Source: Antennarius striatus | Taxonomy: Eukaryota; Chordata; Actinopteri; Lophiiformes; Antennariidae | Assembly: GCF_040054535.1 (NCBI RefSeq) | Contig: NC_090781.1 | Span: 6,076,982 to 6,140,981, forward strand | Direction: 5' to 3' | Length of the DNA: 64,000 bases | Part shown: positions 39,650 through 50,141 of the stretch, piece after piece | Position numbering within the stretch: position 1 is the first letter of the stretch | How the letters are laid out: the number at the start of each line of letters is the position of its first letter | Notes under the pieces: model-generated | Told to the model about the DNA's origin: nothing | Databases searched by the model: none | What the model saw: only the letters and a program-made list of their open reading frames with translations | Translations under genes and position numbers: made by a program

Positions 39650-40165
39650 GTTCAGACTGGTCACCCATATCCGATTTTCAGCCCATCCAAATTGATATCG
39701 GAAGTTTGAACAGTCACACACCACATGATATCCGATTTTGGCAGGACAGATTGAAACCACATTCGGGAGGTAGTTTCATATCGGATATGGACAGATGTGT
39801 CTCAGTCTGAACAGCTCCAAACACTCCAATCGGATATGGTGGACTGTGACATCATAATCGCTACTGAGAGCAAGGCGCCAGAAGGAAGAGCATCTTTCAT
39901 TATGGAGTAGTAAAAAATGGAAGAAGTTGACAATGTCTGGTGTGTGTGAGATTTTCACCACCTCTACCAGACAGTGATATCGCAAATACACTAGGGTAAT
40001 ACAACTTCATGTTCGGTTTTGTTGTTGCCACTGTCGCAAATATATGACCTCACACATTACACGCACTGAAAGATGCCTCTGCCCCGACATTGTTGTAACA
40101 GCAAATTGTCAGATCTGCCGATAATGTGGCCCAGTCAGAACAGAGCCAGATCGCATTTGGAGACT
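39650..40165. repeat. Probable non-autonomous DNA repeat with ATCGGATAT motifs
   Basis: The left edge reads TGTTCAGACTGGTCACCCAT. The inverted right edge, read in reverse complement, is TGTTCTGACTGGGCCACATT, a plausible terminal inverted repeat. ATATCCGATTT or its complement recurs at 39668, 39729, 39779 and 39829. No transposase is present. I recall similar fish repeats, but cannot name the family from sequence alone. Confidence 0.4.
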
Positions 40166-40402
40166 TGCTAAAAACACACAGAGTCGTTAGAGCAAAGAGA
40201 CAAACTCTCTACAAGGAAAGGGACTGTATGATTCAGGTTAAAAAAGTCAGTTGCTGTGGTGTGAGTCGGTTCTTCAGCTCTTCATCAGGCTTCCGATGAG
40301 CCTCACTGAGGTCACAGCCTCAGTGAGGCTCTATCTAGAAGATAGAGGAGCGGTGCCATCCAGGGTGTGTCCACGAATCACCAAACTCCCAAATGTGGAT
40401 AA

Positions 40403-40638
40403 TTAAGCCGTGATGAATTTGGACTCCACTGATGGTCCTGCAAAAGTTCTTACATTAAAAAGTCCTCCTTTGATAACAAGTTCCTTTGAAATGCAACAGA
40501 GTGATTTAAAATCCTGTGGTCTCCTCTTAGACAAAAGTCCCCAGATTGTAAAAACACTCTGATAAACACATAGAAGATCTTTTAGTCTGTCGTTTCTCAG
40601 TTCCATTAGGAGCAGAACAGAGCAGAGTTGTGAAGAAA
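40403..40638 (-). mobile_element. Tx1-type LINE ORF2 C-terminal fragment
   Basis: The minus strand reads LCVYQSVFTIWGLLSKRRP and continues SKELVIKGGLFNV. This resembles the region after the polymerase in Tx1-group ORF2 proteins. It begins right at the AAGAG tract (40639-40696), on whose other side the polymerase of the main copy stops. It may be the same copy after deletion, or a separate 5'-truncated insertion. Confidence 0.5.
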
Positions 40639-40696
40639 AGAGAAGAGAAGAGAAGAGAAGAGAAGAGAAGAGAAGAGAAGAGAAGAGAAGAGAAGA
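40639..40696. repeat. (AAGAG)n pentanucleotide microsatellite
   Basis: A nearly perfect run of about eleven AGAAG units. It interrupts the Tx1-type polymerase frame, which reads into FSSLLFSSLL repeats. Confidence 0.95.
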
Positions 40697-42504
40697 GCAC
40701 CCTGAGTCCGGTTCCTGCGTGTAATCCAGGAATCGGCCGACTCAGCCCTGCCCCCATCTTCAACATACACTGTGCACCATTATACAATAAACTAACCCAA
40801 GACATAAACTCATCACCAAAACCAAAAGCTTTAAGTGCAGCAAACAAATATGAATGATCTACCCTGTCAAAAGCTTTTTCTTGGTCTAGTGACACAATAC
40901 CAACATTAACACCATATTCCCGACACAAATCAAAAATGTCTCTCACGAGGAAAATATTGTCCATGATGCTTCTATCAGGGACACAGTAAGTCTGGTCGCG
41001 GTCCACCATTAAAGCTAAAACATCTTTTAGCCGATTGGACAGCGCTCTGGAGAGCACCTTGTAATCCGTGCACAACAGAGCAACCCGTCTCCAGTTCTTA
41101 ATTAAAGTCAGGTCCCCCTTCTTCGGCAGCAGAGAGAGCACTGCTCTCTGGCAGGACACATGAAGAGACCCAGTTCTAAAGCTTTCAGGGAAGACCCCGT
41201 GCAGATCCGGCCCAAGGATATTCCAAAAATGTTTATAGAAGTCAGATGAGAGGCCATCAATTCCTGGCACCTTTCCTTACGCCATTTGATTAACTGCTGT
41301 AGTAAGTTCCTCCAGAGACAACTCTAGATCCAGAACAGCTTTCTCTTCCTGACTAAGTTGAGGAAGACCATCCAAGAGGTCCTCACAACTCTCAATGCTG
41401 CAATCTTTACCATGAAGAGGTCCGCATAAAAGTTCATTGCGTGCTGCCTCATCTCTGCTGGATCAGTAGATAGAACACCTCCTGGAAGCTGCAAGCAGGT
41501 CATTCTCTTCCTCTGTGCTACTGATCTCTCCAGGTTGAAGAAGAAAGAGCTGGGAGCATCCATATCCTTCAGTTGAAGGAAACGGGACTGGGCCAGCGCC
41601 CCCTTCACTCTTTCTTGGAGGAAAGAGCTGAGCTCCTGCCTCTTTTCCTGCAGCAGGCGACCTGTGTTTGGTCTTGAGTCCGGAATTAATCCCTTTTCTA
41701 AGAAATTAACGTCCACTTCAAGCTCTTTTACAATTGTCTTAAGTTTAAAAGTCGATAAAGCTGTGTACTATTGGCAGAACACCCGGATCTGTGTCTTTCC
41801 AACCTCCCACTACAACTTTATCGAATTGAAATCGACCTTTCTCTCCCTCCATCTCTGCCAGAAAACCCGAAAACTCCTACAGAAACTCCGATCCTGCGGG
41901 GAGTTTGTTGTTAAAACACCAGCAGGAATTAACCCTCCCACCTGGTGTAAGGATCAAATCTGTACAAACAAAATGATGGTCAGTGAAGCCAACAGGGGTT
42001 ACTTTGCTGTCAGCTAGTGAGGAGGTGAGAAACTGTGAAATGTACAGCCGATCTAGTCTAGCTGCACATATCCTGTTGTTTATGACTTTTAACCACGTAT
42101 ACTGTTTGGATTTCGGATGCTTAACCCTCCACGTATCCACGAGATCTTCCTGGCTGATGATGCTCTTCAGGTTCTTTGAGGATAGTGGATGAAGCTCTTC
42201 GCCAGTTCTATCCAGCGTAAAATCCAAAGTACAGTTAAATCCCCCCATAAAATTATCTGTTCTTGATGGAGCTTCCTCAGTTCCTCTTCCAGAATGTTAA
42301 AAAAGGCTATCCTATTGGTTCCCTGGTTTGGAGCGTAAATGTTCAGAAAACAAAACACACAATTATTAATTTCTGCTCTAACCATGAGGAGCTGACCCTT
42401 CACTACCTCAGAAGAGGATAAAACCTTTATGTCGTCCTTTGGTCTAAAAAGAACAGCCAAACCTGCACTAAAATTACTACCGTGGCTGAGGACAAGGGAC
42501 CCCT
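40697..42504 (-). mobile_element. Tx1-type LINE copy A, 3' part: ORF2 endonuclease end and RT
   Basis: On the minus strand this continues ORF2 of the element that starts near 48143. Endonuclease pieces include FSAGLAVLFRPKDDIKVLSS, NIYAPNQGTNRIAFF and the LDRLYISQFLTSS region (41877-42460). A linker with QERVKGALAQSRFLQLKDMD and FFNLERSVAQRKRM follows (41324-41716). The polymerase (40527-41270) reads PGIDGLSSDFYKHFW, RAVLSLLPKKGDLTLIKNWR, LLCTDYKVLSRALSNRLK and VSLDQEKAFDRVDHSYLF. It stops before the catalytic YADD box, at the AAGAG tract. The right side is cut by the gypsy element at 42505. Confidence 0.85.
42500..42504. repeat. Target-site duplication CCCCT (left)
   Basis: CCCCT directly precedes the 5' LTR and is repeated at 46139-46143. 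A 5-bp duplication is the normal product of gypsy integrase. Taking out the element and one CCCCT joins the host LINE reading frame without a gap. Confidence 0.95.
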
Positions 42505-42868
42505 TGTCAGGATTTGCAGTTGCTTCTCTCTCTTTCTCCCTCTTCTGAGTCCCTCATAGTTTCCACCTACCTGAGTGTGGCTGTTGCTGGCAGCAGAGCA
42601 GCACACCTGTGACTAATCTCCAATCTCCAGACCTTCATGAGGACCAGCTTTCCACCATTCATCGCCAGTTCGTTTGTACTGCTTTTCCGGTCTGCTGCCT
42701 GTTGGACTATTACCATTCCAGCCGCCTGCCTGCTTTCTCATCTCCTGCCGATTTACCTGCTCAGCCTGATCATCTGGTTCGTCATCGCGTCACATTCATT
42801 GTTAAATAAATCTATTTTTCTCTTTTACCTGACGTCTGCGCATTTGGGTCCTACAGTAAACCACGACA
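42505..42868 (+). repeat. gypsy 5' LTR
   Basis: This 364-base repeat has TG and CA ends and is nearly identical to 45774-46138. It includes an AAATAAATC polyadenylation-type motif near 42805. Confidence 0.95.
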
Positions 42869-42887
42869 GAACGAACTGGTCAGCATG

Positions 42888-43030
42888 GACCCAGTGGAGA
42901 CAGATTCAGATCACGTCCACCTGGCTCTTGCAAATCAAGGAGTTCTACTTGGACAACATGAGCAGCTGCTACATAGCCTCTTGGAGAGTCAAAAGACTTC
43001 ACAAGACCAGATGTGCCATTGACCTTCTTC
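42888..43030 (+). pseudogene. gypsy gag N-terminal stub
   Basis: An ATG just after the 5' LTR opens 47 codons beginning [19 protein letters not shown]. This is the usual kind of fish gypsy gag start, with a helical Gln/Leu-rich segment. The frame ends at TGA (about 43029). The sequence passes at once into polymerase coding sequence in another frame. Most of gag, the zinc knuckle and the protease are therefore missing through one internal deletion. Confidence 0.75.
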
Positions 43031-43728
43031 CAGGTTCAACTCTGCCTTCCAGCCGTCTGTACAGTTTGTCCAAACCAGAGAATGAAGCCATGGAGCAGTA
43101 TATAAGAGACTCTCTAGCAGCGGGTATAATCAGACCTTCGTCCTCTCCTGTTGGTGCTGGTTTTTTCTTTGTTGGTAAGAAGGATGGTTCACTTCGCCCC
43201 TGTATTGACTACCGTGGGTTAAATAACATAACAGTGAAAAACAAATACCCTCTTCCTCTCATCAACTCCGCATTTCAATCTCTTCACAATGCTACCGTCA
43301 TTTCTAAACTTGACCTTCGCAATGCGTACCATCTTGTGCGCATTCACAAGGGGGACGAGTGGAAGACGGCATTCAATACACATTTGGGCCATTTTGAATA
43401 TCTGGTAATGTCTTTTGGGTTGACAAATGCTCCTGCAGTTTTTCAAGCCCTGGTCAATGATGTATTGAGGGATTTTTTGAATCACTTTGTGTTTGTCTAT
43501 TTGGACGATATTTTGATTTTCTCTTCTTCTGTAGATGAGCATGTTACCCATGTCCGCCAGGTGCTGCAGAGACTGCTGGAGAACAAACTATTCGCCAAGG
43601 CAGAGAAATGCGAGTTCCATGTTGAGTCAGTTGGATTTCTCAGTTACATCATTGGCAGCGGGCAGGTGAAGCCAGAACCCCTCAAAGATCCAAGCAGTTT
43701 CGCAGTGGCCAGTCCCAGGTACCCGTAA
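43017..43728 (+). pseudogene. gypsy reverse transcriptase
   Basis: The polymerase opens in an open frame shared with the LTR. Recognisable blocks are [56 protein letters not shown] (first catalytic aspartate), [18 protein letters not shown] and the catalytic [10 protein letters not shown]. The connection motif [20 protein letters not shown] follows. The frame is lost near 43690, apparently through a one-base change. The upstream edge of the domain is cut by the gag-pol deletion. Confidence 0.9.
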
Positions 43729-43734
43729 ACAACT

Positions 43735-44215
43735 TCAAAGGTTTCTCGGAATTGCTAATTTCTACCGCCGTTTCATCCGGAACTACAGTTCAGTGGCAGC
43801 TCCTCTGACTCGTCTCACCTCCCCCAAGATTCCTTTTGTGTGGTCTTCAGATGCAGATGAAGCCTTTCAGGCTCTTAAGAGACGTTTTACTGAAGCACCT
43901 GTTCTCACGCATCCTGACCCAACCCTGCAGTTCATCGTCGAAGTGGATGCTTCGGATACTGGTGTTGGAGCGGTTTTGTCACAGCAATCTGCCTCTGACC
44001 AGAAAGTGTATCCTTGTGACTTCTTCTCAAGCCGTTTATCCACAGCTAAATGGAATTACACCATAGGCGACCGAGAACTACTTGCTGTCAAGTTGGCCTT
44101 GGAGGAGTGGCGGCACTATCTGGAGGGAGCAGAACACCCGTTTGTTGTCTGGACAGATCACAAAAAACTTGTCGTACATCCAGTCTGCTACGCGGCTCAA
44201 CTCCCGTCAGTCTAG
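43735..44215 (+). pseudogene. gypsy RNase H
   Basis: In a shifted frame this reads the tether and RNase H domain. [17 protein letters not shown] is followed by [36 protein letters not shown] (first catalytic aspartate), [20 protein letters not shown] (glutamate and aspartate) and [11 protein letters not shown] further frame change occurs near 44168. Confidence 0.85.
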
Positions 44216-44259
44216 ATGGGCTTTGTTCTTTGGACATTTTAATTTTTACCTTGACCTAT

Positions 44260-45336
44260 CGACCTGTTTCGAGAAACACCAAACCCGATGTTCTTTCCCG
44301 ACAGTTTTCTCCTGCAGACTCACCTGACAGTGCTGAAAACATTCTCCCACCTTCTTGCGTTTTAGCTGCTGTTACTTGGGAGATCGAGTCTTGCATCAGG
44401 AAAGCTCAAGAGACTGATCCTGATCCGGGTAATGGTCCTCCCAACTGTTTGTATGTCCCACAGGCTGTATGTTCCCAGGTCATCCAGTGGGGGCATACGT
44501 CCCGATTTGCCTGCCATCCGGGAATTCGCCGAACCCTAGCCCTCCTCAGACGCCATTTCTGGTGGCCAACAATGGAGAAGGACACCAGAGAATATGTTTT
44601 AGCCTGTACAGTTTGTGCTCGAGGGAAGACGTCCAATCAACGGCCAGCTGGTCTTCTCCGCCCCTTACCCATTCCAACTCGTCCCTGGTCTCACATAGCC
44701 CTTGACTTAATTTCTGGTCTTCCCGTCTCTCAAGGTAACTCCATAATTACAACCATAATTGACCGCTTCTCTAAATCTGTTCATTTTGTGCCCTTACCCA
44801 AGCTTCCTACTGCCCGCGAGACTGCTGACTTGCTGGTCCAACACGTCTTTCGGTTACATGGGACTCCTCTGGACATTGTTTCGGATAGAGGACCACGGTT
44901 TATTTTCCGGGTTTGGAGGCAGTTCTGTGAAGCCTTGGGTGCTCAAGTGAGTCTGTCCTCCAGTTTTCTTCCAGAGACTAATGGCCAGTGTGAGCGGGCT
45001 AATCAACACTTGGAGGCTGCCCTTCGTTGTGTTGCGGCGCAAAATCCTGCGGACTGGAGTTTATATCTCCCTTTGATGGAATATGCACACAACTCTCTCC
45101 TGTCAGCCGCTACTGATATGTCACCTTTTGAATGTGCTCTTGGATATTTGCCTCTACTGTTTCCTGAACAGGAAGCAGAGATCGCTGTTCCATCCGTCCA
45201 GGAGCATGTCCGGCGCTGTCGGGAGATTTGGAGGTGTGCTCGTTCAGCCTTGCTTTGTTCTGCTGAGCGAAACAAGCGGATCGCTGATAGACACCGGACT
45301 CCGACTCCGCCCTACCAAGTGGGTCAAAAAGTGTAG
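44260..45336 (+). pseudogene. gypsy integrase
   Basis: The frame contains the HHCC zinc-binding module (H..H then ACTVCARGK, with [20 protein letters not shown] before it). The DDE catalytic core follows, with [18 protein letters not shown] and [10 protein letters not shown] carrying D, D and E. The chain ends at TAG (45334-45336) in PPYQVGQKV, where the family would continue. The rest of the C-terminal region ([19 protein letters not shown]) is readable further on, so the stop is a lesion. Confidence 0.88.
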
Positions 45337-45556
45337 CTGGTGGCTAAGAACATTCCCCTGCAGGTAGAGTCTAGTAAATTGGCACCCCATTTCTTTGGTC
45401 CATTTGAGGTTGTTGAAGTGGTAAACCCTGCCACTGTTCATCTGAGCTTGCCGCCTTCCATGAAAATTCACCCTACCTTTCATGTGTCTCAGCTAAAACC
45501 GGTCCACTCTAGTCCTCTCTGCCCTCCTACCGATCCCCCTCCTCCCCCCCGGGTCA

Positions 45557-45763
45557 TTGATGAACATCCCGTGTTTACCGTTCGCCATTTTGGATGTTCA
45601 CCGTCGTGGCCGTGGCTACCAGTACTTGGTTGACTGGGAGGGTTATAGTCCAGAGGAGCGTTCCTGGGTGTCCCGCAGCCTCATCCTGGATCCTGAGTTG
45701 ATTATGGACTTTTACCGCGCCCATCCTGACAAGCCCGGTGGACTGCCAGGGGGCGGTCGTTGA
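45557..45763 (+). pseudogene. gypsy C-terminal chromodomain
   Basis: After a frame change this short open stretch reads [20 protein letters not shown] and SWVSRSLI. This is the YLVxWxGY..EE.SW signature of a chromodomain. Such domains guide chromovirus integrases to modified chromatin. It ends just before the purine tract and the 3' LTR. Confidence 0.88.
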
Positions 45764-45773
45764 GGGGGGGTAC

Positions 45774-46138
45774 TGTCAGGATTTGCAGTTGCCTCTCTCT
45801 CTCTCTCTCCCTCTTCTGAGTCCCTCATAGTTTCCACCTACCTGAGTGTGGCTGTTGCTGGCAGCAGAGCAGCACAACGGTGACTAATCTCCAATCTCCA
45901 GACCTTCATGAGGACCAGCTTTCCACCATTCATCGCCAGTTCGTTTGTACAGTTTTCCGGTCTGCTGCCTGTTGGACTATTACCATTCCAGCCGCCTGCT
46001 AGCTTTCTCATCTCCTGCCGATTTACCTGCTCAGCCTGATCATCTGGTTCATCATCGCATCACATTCGTTGTTAAATAAATCTATTTTTCTCTTTTACCT
46101 GACGTCTGCGCATTTGGGTCCAACAGTAAACCACGACA
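45774..46138 (+). repeat. gypsy 3' LTR
   Basis: This 365-base partner of the 5' LTR differs at roughly a dozen sites, mainly in the CT-rich start and around 45870-45880 and 46000. Confidence 0.95.
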
Positions 46139-46143
46139 CCCCT

Positions 46144-46397
46144 CCCACCATAAAGTCCAATCTGTTTCATCAGCAGGAGTGGTATGAGTCTCCTGGAGAA
46201 TCATCACGTCCACTCTCTTCTGAGTTATAATTTCAGACACCAAAGCTCTCTTCTGCTTATCCCTCCCTCCATTGATGTTTAAAGAACCGATTTTTAAATT
46301 TCTCCATACGAAAGGTAGGATAGATAAACAGACAAAAAGCAACATTCAATGTTCAGAAGTTCACAAAGTTCAACAAGAAACACCGTGTTGTACATGG
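46144..46397 (-). mobile_element. Tx1-type LINE copy A, start of ORF2 endonuclease
   Basis: The minus strand reads LKIGSLNINGGRDKQKRALV, VDVMILQETHTTPADETDW and TLWWEG. This is the N-terminal part of an apurinic-type endonuclease with its catalytic asparagine (LNINGG) and glutamate (QETHT). The gypsy element interrupts right after WWEG, and the frame resumes as SLVLSHGSNFSAGLAV at about 42499. Confidence 0.88.
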
Positions 46398-47955
46398 TCA
46401 TTTAGAATTTTTTACTTTCTTGACTATTTTACCCGATTTTTCCTTTCGCAGAGTTGTGATATGTTTTTTTAAACTAAATCGCTTTCGTTCATCTAACTGA
46501 TCAAAACCAACCCTCCTTTTAATAATATTAACTGAACGAATGAATTTATCAGCATCATTGAAATAATCACTAATGTCTGTTGATCTTTTGTAGGTTTCAT
46601 CAAGGAAATGAACAATGTCCTCTAAAGAATACAGATCTGTAGGCTTGCCTGAAGACTCACCCACAGAAACTATCTGACTCAGAGTCGTAGTCCATCTCAT
46701 TCTCAACCAATTCCTGGCTATGAGACGCAATCTGTCCGTCAGTCCCATTATCATTATCATCATCATTCACATCATTTGAAGTTGCAACAGCAACACCACC
46801 CATCCGAGAAGAAGTCTCAATGACCTCAGTCAGAGGGCAGCTGCTGCCGCTGCTGGTCTCCATGGCTCCGGAGACCAGCTTCTGATCAGCCTGATTCTCA
46901 GCCTGGTTCTGACCCTCCAAGGATCTCTTATTTGATCTCTTTCTCAATCTCTTACTTGGCACAGTTACAGAAACACTTTCTGGATACCCCACGGCATCGC
47001 GTGCCGTCAACGATTCGAATATATTGGTACTATTTGTAACTACATTACTACACTTTACCGTTTCATTACACACCGCTGCGTCCGAAGACACAAGCACAAA
47101 CATCTGGAGCGGCTTTCGCCGCCGCCTTAACACGACCGGCCGCAACCTCGGAAAACAGCGCATCAGCAACGGGAGCGGCTTCAACCGCTACCTCGTTACC
47201 ACGCGCCACTTCCGAGGACACGTGCCAACCAACACCTGGAGCGGCTTCGGCCGCTACCTCACTACTATACTCTGCAACCGCGGACGCGAACCTCTTCGCC
47301 CCTACAGCCTCATCAGCCACCACCGCAGCAGAGGCGGCGCCACCCTCCGCGGGTAACACGGAAGCGGACGCCTGCCACCTGTGCGGACACAATGCATGTT
47401 TATGTCCAACATTACCACATTCAAAACATTTCATCTGCCCCGAATTGGCATACACCATGAAAGACATATGACCGTGTTTTACTGTGAAGGACACCTCCAG
47501 AGACTGATCGGGTGTGTCCAGAAACATGAACACCTGCCGGCGCAGGGACTTAACATGCTTCAGTTTAGGGGTTTTCAACCCTATTTCCTCTCAGTAAACA
47601 CACTTGCAATTTTACCAAACCGACGGAGCCAATTTTCCAACATCTCCACGCGGAACACCTGACACGGTGATCCGCGTGGATGGTGCCAACAGTGGGGACA
47701 CCTGAAGAAAACAGCTGATTTTACGAACACACCACGCTCTATCAGCTGATAAACGTTCTGGTCTTCCTTTAGGAAGACAACGATGCCTTTGTTCATTCTC
47801 GAAGCATACAACACATTCTCATGACCCACCTGGTCTCCTACCGCCAGCAGAACATCTTCCACCGACGCGGTGTTATCCGGGGGGACGATCCGTACTCCCT
47901 GCTGGAGTGACGGAGGTGGCGTCTCGGCAGGCGCCATTGCGCCCAGAGTCCTCAC
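46398..47955 (-). mobile_element. Tx1-type LINE copy A, ORF1 (zinc-knuckle RNA-binding protein)
   Basis: ORF1 starts at an ATG near 47955 or 47937. It shows VEDVLLAVGDQVGHENVLYA and SRMNKGIVVFLKEDQNVYQL, then LRRQVFMFLDTPDQSLEVSF. The zinc knuckle CFECGNVGHKHALCPHR follows (C-x2-C-x4-H-x4-C). A run of imperfect repeats rich in EVA, AAP and VAAEA comes next. The C-terminal module contains YSLEDIVHFLDETYKRS and DYFNDADKFIRSVN. Stops and shifts near 47580, 47100 and 46700 break it. Tx1-group ORF1 proteins bind the element RNA. The 5' UTR runs to the purine tract at about 48144. Confidence 0.85.
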
Positions 47956-48143
47956 AACACCAGCAAATACTCAAACAACGATTCACAACCCAAAAAAAAG
48001 ATAAAACACTTACCTGACCATGTACATAGTACAGAAGAAAAAGAAAGAGGTGCAATTAGTCCAACCACAAGGACAGAAAAAACATTCAAACTACTCGCGC
48101 CACTCAATGTGGCACTCGATCCACCACTCACACTCACGCTCAC

Positions 48144-48180
48144 CGGAAAGAGAGGAGAGGAGAGAAGAGAAGAGAGAGAG
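48144..48180. repeat. AGAGG/AAGAG purine tract
   Basis: A GGAGAGGAGAGAAGAGAAGA-type tract. It lies between the 5' end of Tx1-type copy A and the Penelope fragment. Confidence 0.85.
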
Positions 48181-48640
48181 GTTTGAGAGAGGAGTGAAAG
48201 AGGCCATCCACGTCAAAGTGGAGAAGCCATCTCTGAATAGAGGCGGTGGTCTGCGACATCACCTTTCTCCCATTTATAATCATGTCCTTTCGAAACTCCC
48301 AAAAAAAATTGTCTCAACGGATTGACCCAGGTTATGTGTCTCATGCTAATGACCATCATTAGCATACAAAGGTGTAACTCACATCTCAACGACCTCCTTT
48401 GACACCCCCACCAACAATCGTTGAGGAGCCAGACTGGTTTAACGACGGTTGTTGGAATGTGAAAAGCACTGACCACACCCCACAGGGTTTATAATCTGGG
48501 ACATTATCAGCCACTCTCTGAACTGAAGAAGTCTCTTGGATGAGAGACGAAACGTCTTCAAGAACTTTCTTAACGTTCAGTGGATCGACTCAACAGCTTT
48601 TGGATAACCATGACCTGGATGACTGAGAACCTACACAGAC
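48181..48640 (+). mobile_element. Penelope-like element 3' end
   Basis: The plus strand reads RFERGVKEAIHVKVEKPSLN and GGGLRHHLSPIYNHVL, the end of the GIY-YIG endonuclease typical of Neptune/Poseidon-type Penelope elements in fish. A 3' UTR follows with GAAGAAGTCTCTTGGATGAG and GAAACGTCTTCAAGAA, ending in CATGACCTGGATGACTGAGA. I know this tail as a common fish Penelope 3' end. The copy is 5'-truncated. It is bordered by AGAAGAGAAGAG on both sides (48163-48174 and 48641-48652), a likely target duplication. Confidence 0.75.
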
Positions 48641-48653
48641 AGAAGAGAAGAGA
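48641..48653. repeat. Short AAGAG tract
   Basis: AGAAGAGAAGAGA at the 3' end of Tx1-type copy B. Confidence 0.8.
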
Positions 48654-49717
48654 TTTTTTTTTATTTTTACAAAAACACTTTAATCACATTCAAACATTTT
48701 AAAATTTTACATTAGATGAAAGCACTACAGTGCTTCAGAAGAAGAGGATTTTTTTCAAAAAAAATCACATTTAGAACATTTAGAACATTTTACAATTTTT
48801 CTTTAGATGAAACTTCAAAAACACTAAACACTCAAAAACACTAAACACCAATAAACAAAAGGAAATACAGTATAAAACTTCTGATGTTACAGCAAAAAAC
48901 AGTAGCTGCTTCTTGAACAGTATTGTTTTCAATTCTCCTCTTCCTGGTCACATAAATTGTGAGTTTTGCCTCTCCAGAGATAAAATTTAAAAGCTGCCAC
49001 TTTGTCTGATTCGATTTATTGTACCCAGCACCGTAGATGAATTTCCTGATAGTAAAATTTTCACTGAACAAATTAAAAACATTCGTTAGAAGAGTGGAGA
49101 GCACTGCAAGTCTCCCACACTCACTGAAAGCATGAAAGACTGTTTCACGAAGGGGACAGAAGGGACACTGGCTGGGCACCGCAGGGTTAAAAACAGAGAT
49201 AAACGCATTGGAACCGATGGCACCATGTAAAATCCTCCACTGGAGGTCAGCTGTTTTTTTATTGAGGGGAGGTTTGTACAGAAGTCTCCACTGTGGGTCA
49301 GGTCCATTTCCCGTCATCCTGTTGGCCCAGGTAGTGGGTGCTCTGTCACACAGGCTTCTCTTGTTGATTACTTTTACACATTGTTTGTACAGAATTTTTT
49401 TGTTGGCCGTGTGCAGGCTGAATTGTCATTCATCTCCGAGGAGAGGACCCTCTAGTTCTCCAAACAGGGGACTGATGTGGACCTAAGGGAAAGGATCTTT
49501 GCTGTCCGGCGCAGTCCCTGTACTATAGTCCAGGAGGAGGCTTCTCTCCTTCCCGGAGAGTCTTTGCCTCCACAGTTGTAGCACCCTCTGAGCCACCCTG
49601 GTGGACTGGATGTTCAGCAGGGAGCTCACAGCCTGCGTATCCGCCAACGCTGGCCCTGCGTTGTCCACAAGCTGCTGGAGGGTCACGGTCCTGGTTCTGC
49701 AAAGCGCTGCAGACAGT
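48654..49717 (-). mobile_element. Tx1-type LINE copy B, ORF2 C-terminus and 3' UTR
   Basis: The minus strand reads RVAQRVLQLWRQRLSGKERS (49483-49686), then PPLNKKTADLQWRILHGAIG. A CPFCPLRETVFHAFSECGR zinc-finger-like stretch and NFTIRKFIYGAGYNKSNQTK follow (48841-49317). This is the C-terminal region of a Tx1-group ORF2. The last part of ORF2 found in copies C and D is missing here. The 3' UTR ends AAAGTGTTTTTGTAAAAATA plus A-run at 48654. The 5' edge at 49717 is a truncation joined to an AAGAG tract. Confidence 0.8.
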
Positions 49718-49736
49718 GAGAAGAGAAGAGAAGAGA
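49718..49736. repeat. (AAGAG)n tract between copies B and C
   Basis: GAGAAGAGAAGAGAAGAG lies exactly between the 5' edge of copy B and the 3' end of copy C. Confidence 0.9.
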
Positions 49737-50141
49737 TTTTTTTGATTTTTGCAAAAACACTTTAATCTCATTCAAACATTTTGCAGTTTTACATTAGATG
49801 AAAGCATTTAAGTGCCTCAGAACATCTTTTCCAAACAAACTTCAATCACATTTAACATTTAGAACATTAAGAACATTTAGAACATTTTACAAATTTTCAT
49901 CAGATGAAATTTCAAAAACACTAAACACTCAAAAACATTAAACACCAAGAAACAAAGGGAAATACAATATAAGCATTAGTGCATTATAGCAGGAAGTTTG
50001 CAAAAGTGAGGTGGTCATCAACTAAAGTGCATAGGACATTTTTGTAACACCAGATGTTCCTAAAGTTATTCAGGTCTTTTGTCAATTTATAGAAACCAAA
50101 TTCTAGTTTTAAGCGACATCTGATGTTACAGCAAAAAACAG
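49737..50141 (-). mobile_element. Tx1-type LINE copy C, 3' terminal 405 bases
   Basis: The minus strand reads LKLEFGFYKLTKDLNNFRN, CTLVDDHLTFANFLL and a stop near 49986, then a 3' UTR matching copies B and D. It ends CAAAAATCAAAAAAA at 49737. Its 5' edge lies in the AAGAG tract at 50142-50222. Confidence 0.85.

Larger units (their letters stand above)
42505..46138 (+). mobile_element. Ty3/gypsy chromodomain LTR retrotransposon, defective
   Basis: The 3634-base element has two LTRs (42505-42868 and 45774-46138) starting TGTCAGG and ending CCACGACA, with CCCCT duplications outside. Read on the plus strand the order is a gag stub, reverse transcriptase, RNase H, integrase and a C-terminal chromodomain. 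That order defines the chromovirus branch of Ty3/gypsy. A purine tract (about 45762-45770) lies before the 3' LTR, as expected for plus-strand priming. I could not confirm a tRNA primer site after the 5' LTR. Most of gag and all of protease are deleted, and the pol frame has several breaks. The two LTRs differ at roughly a dozen places by eye. It sits inside the endonuclease of a Tx1-type LINE in the opposite orientation. Confidence 0.93.
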
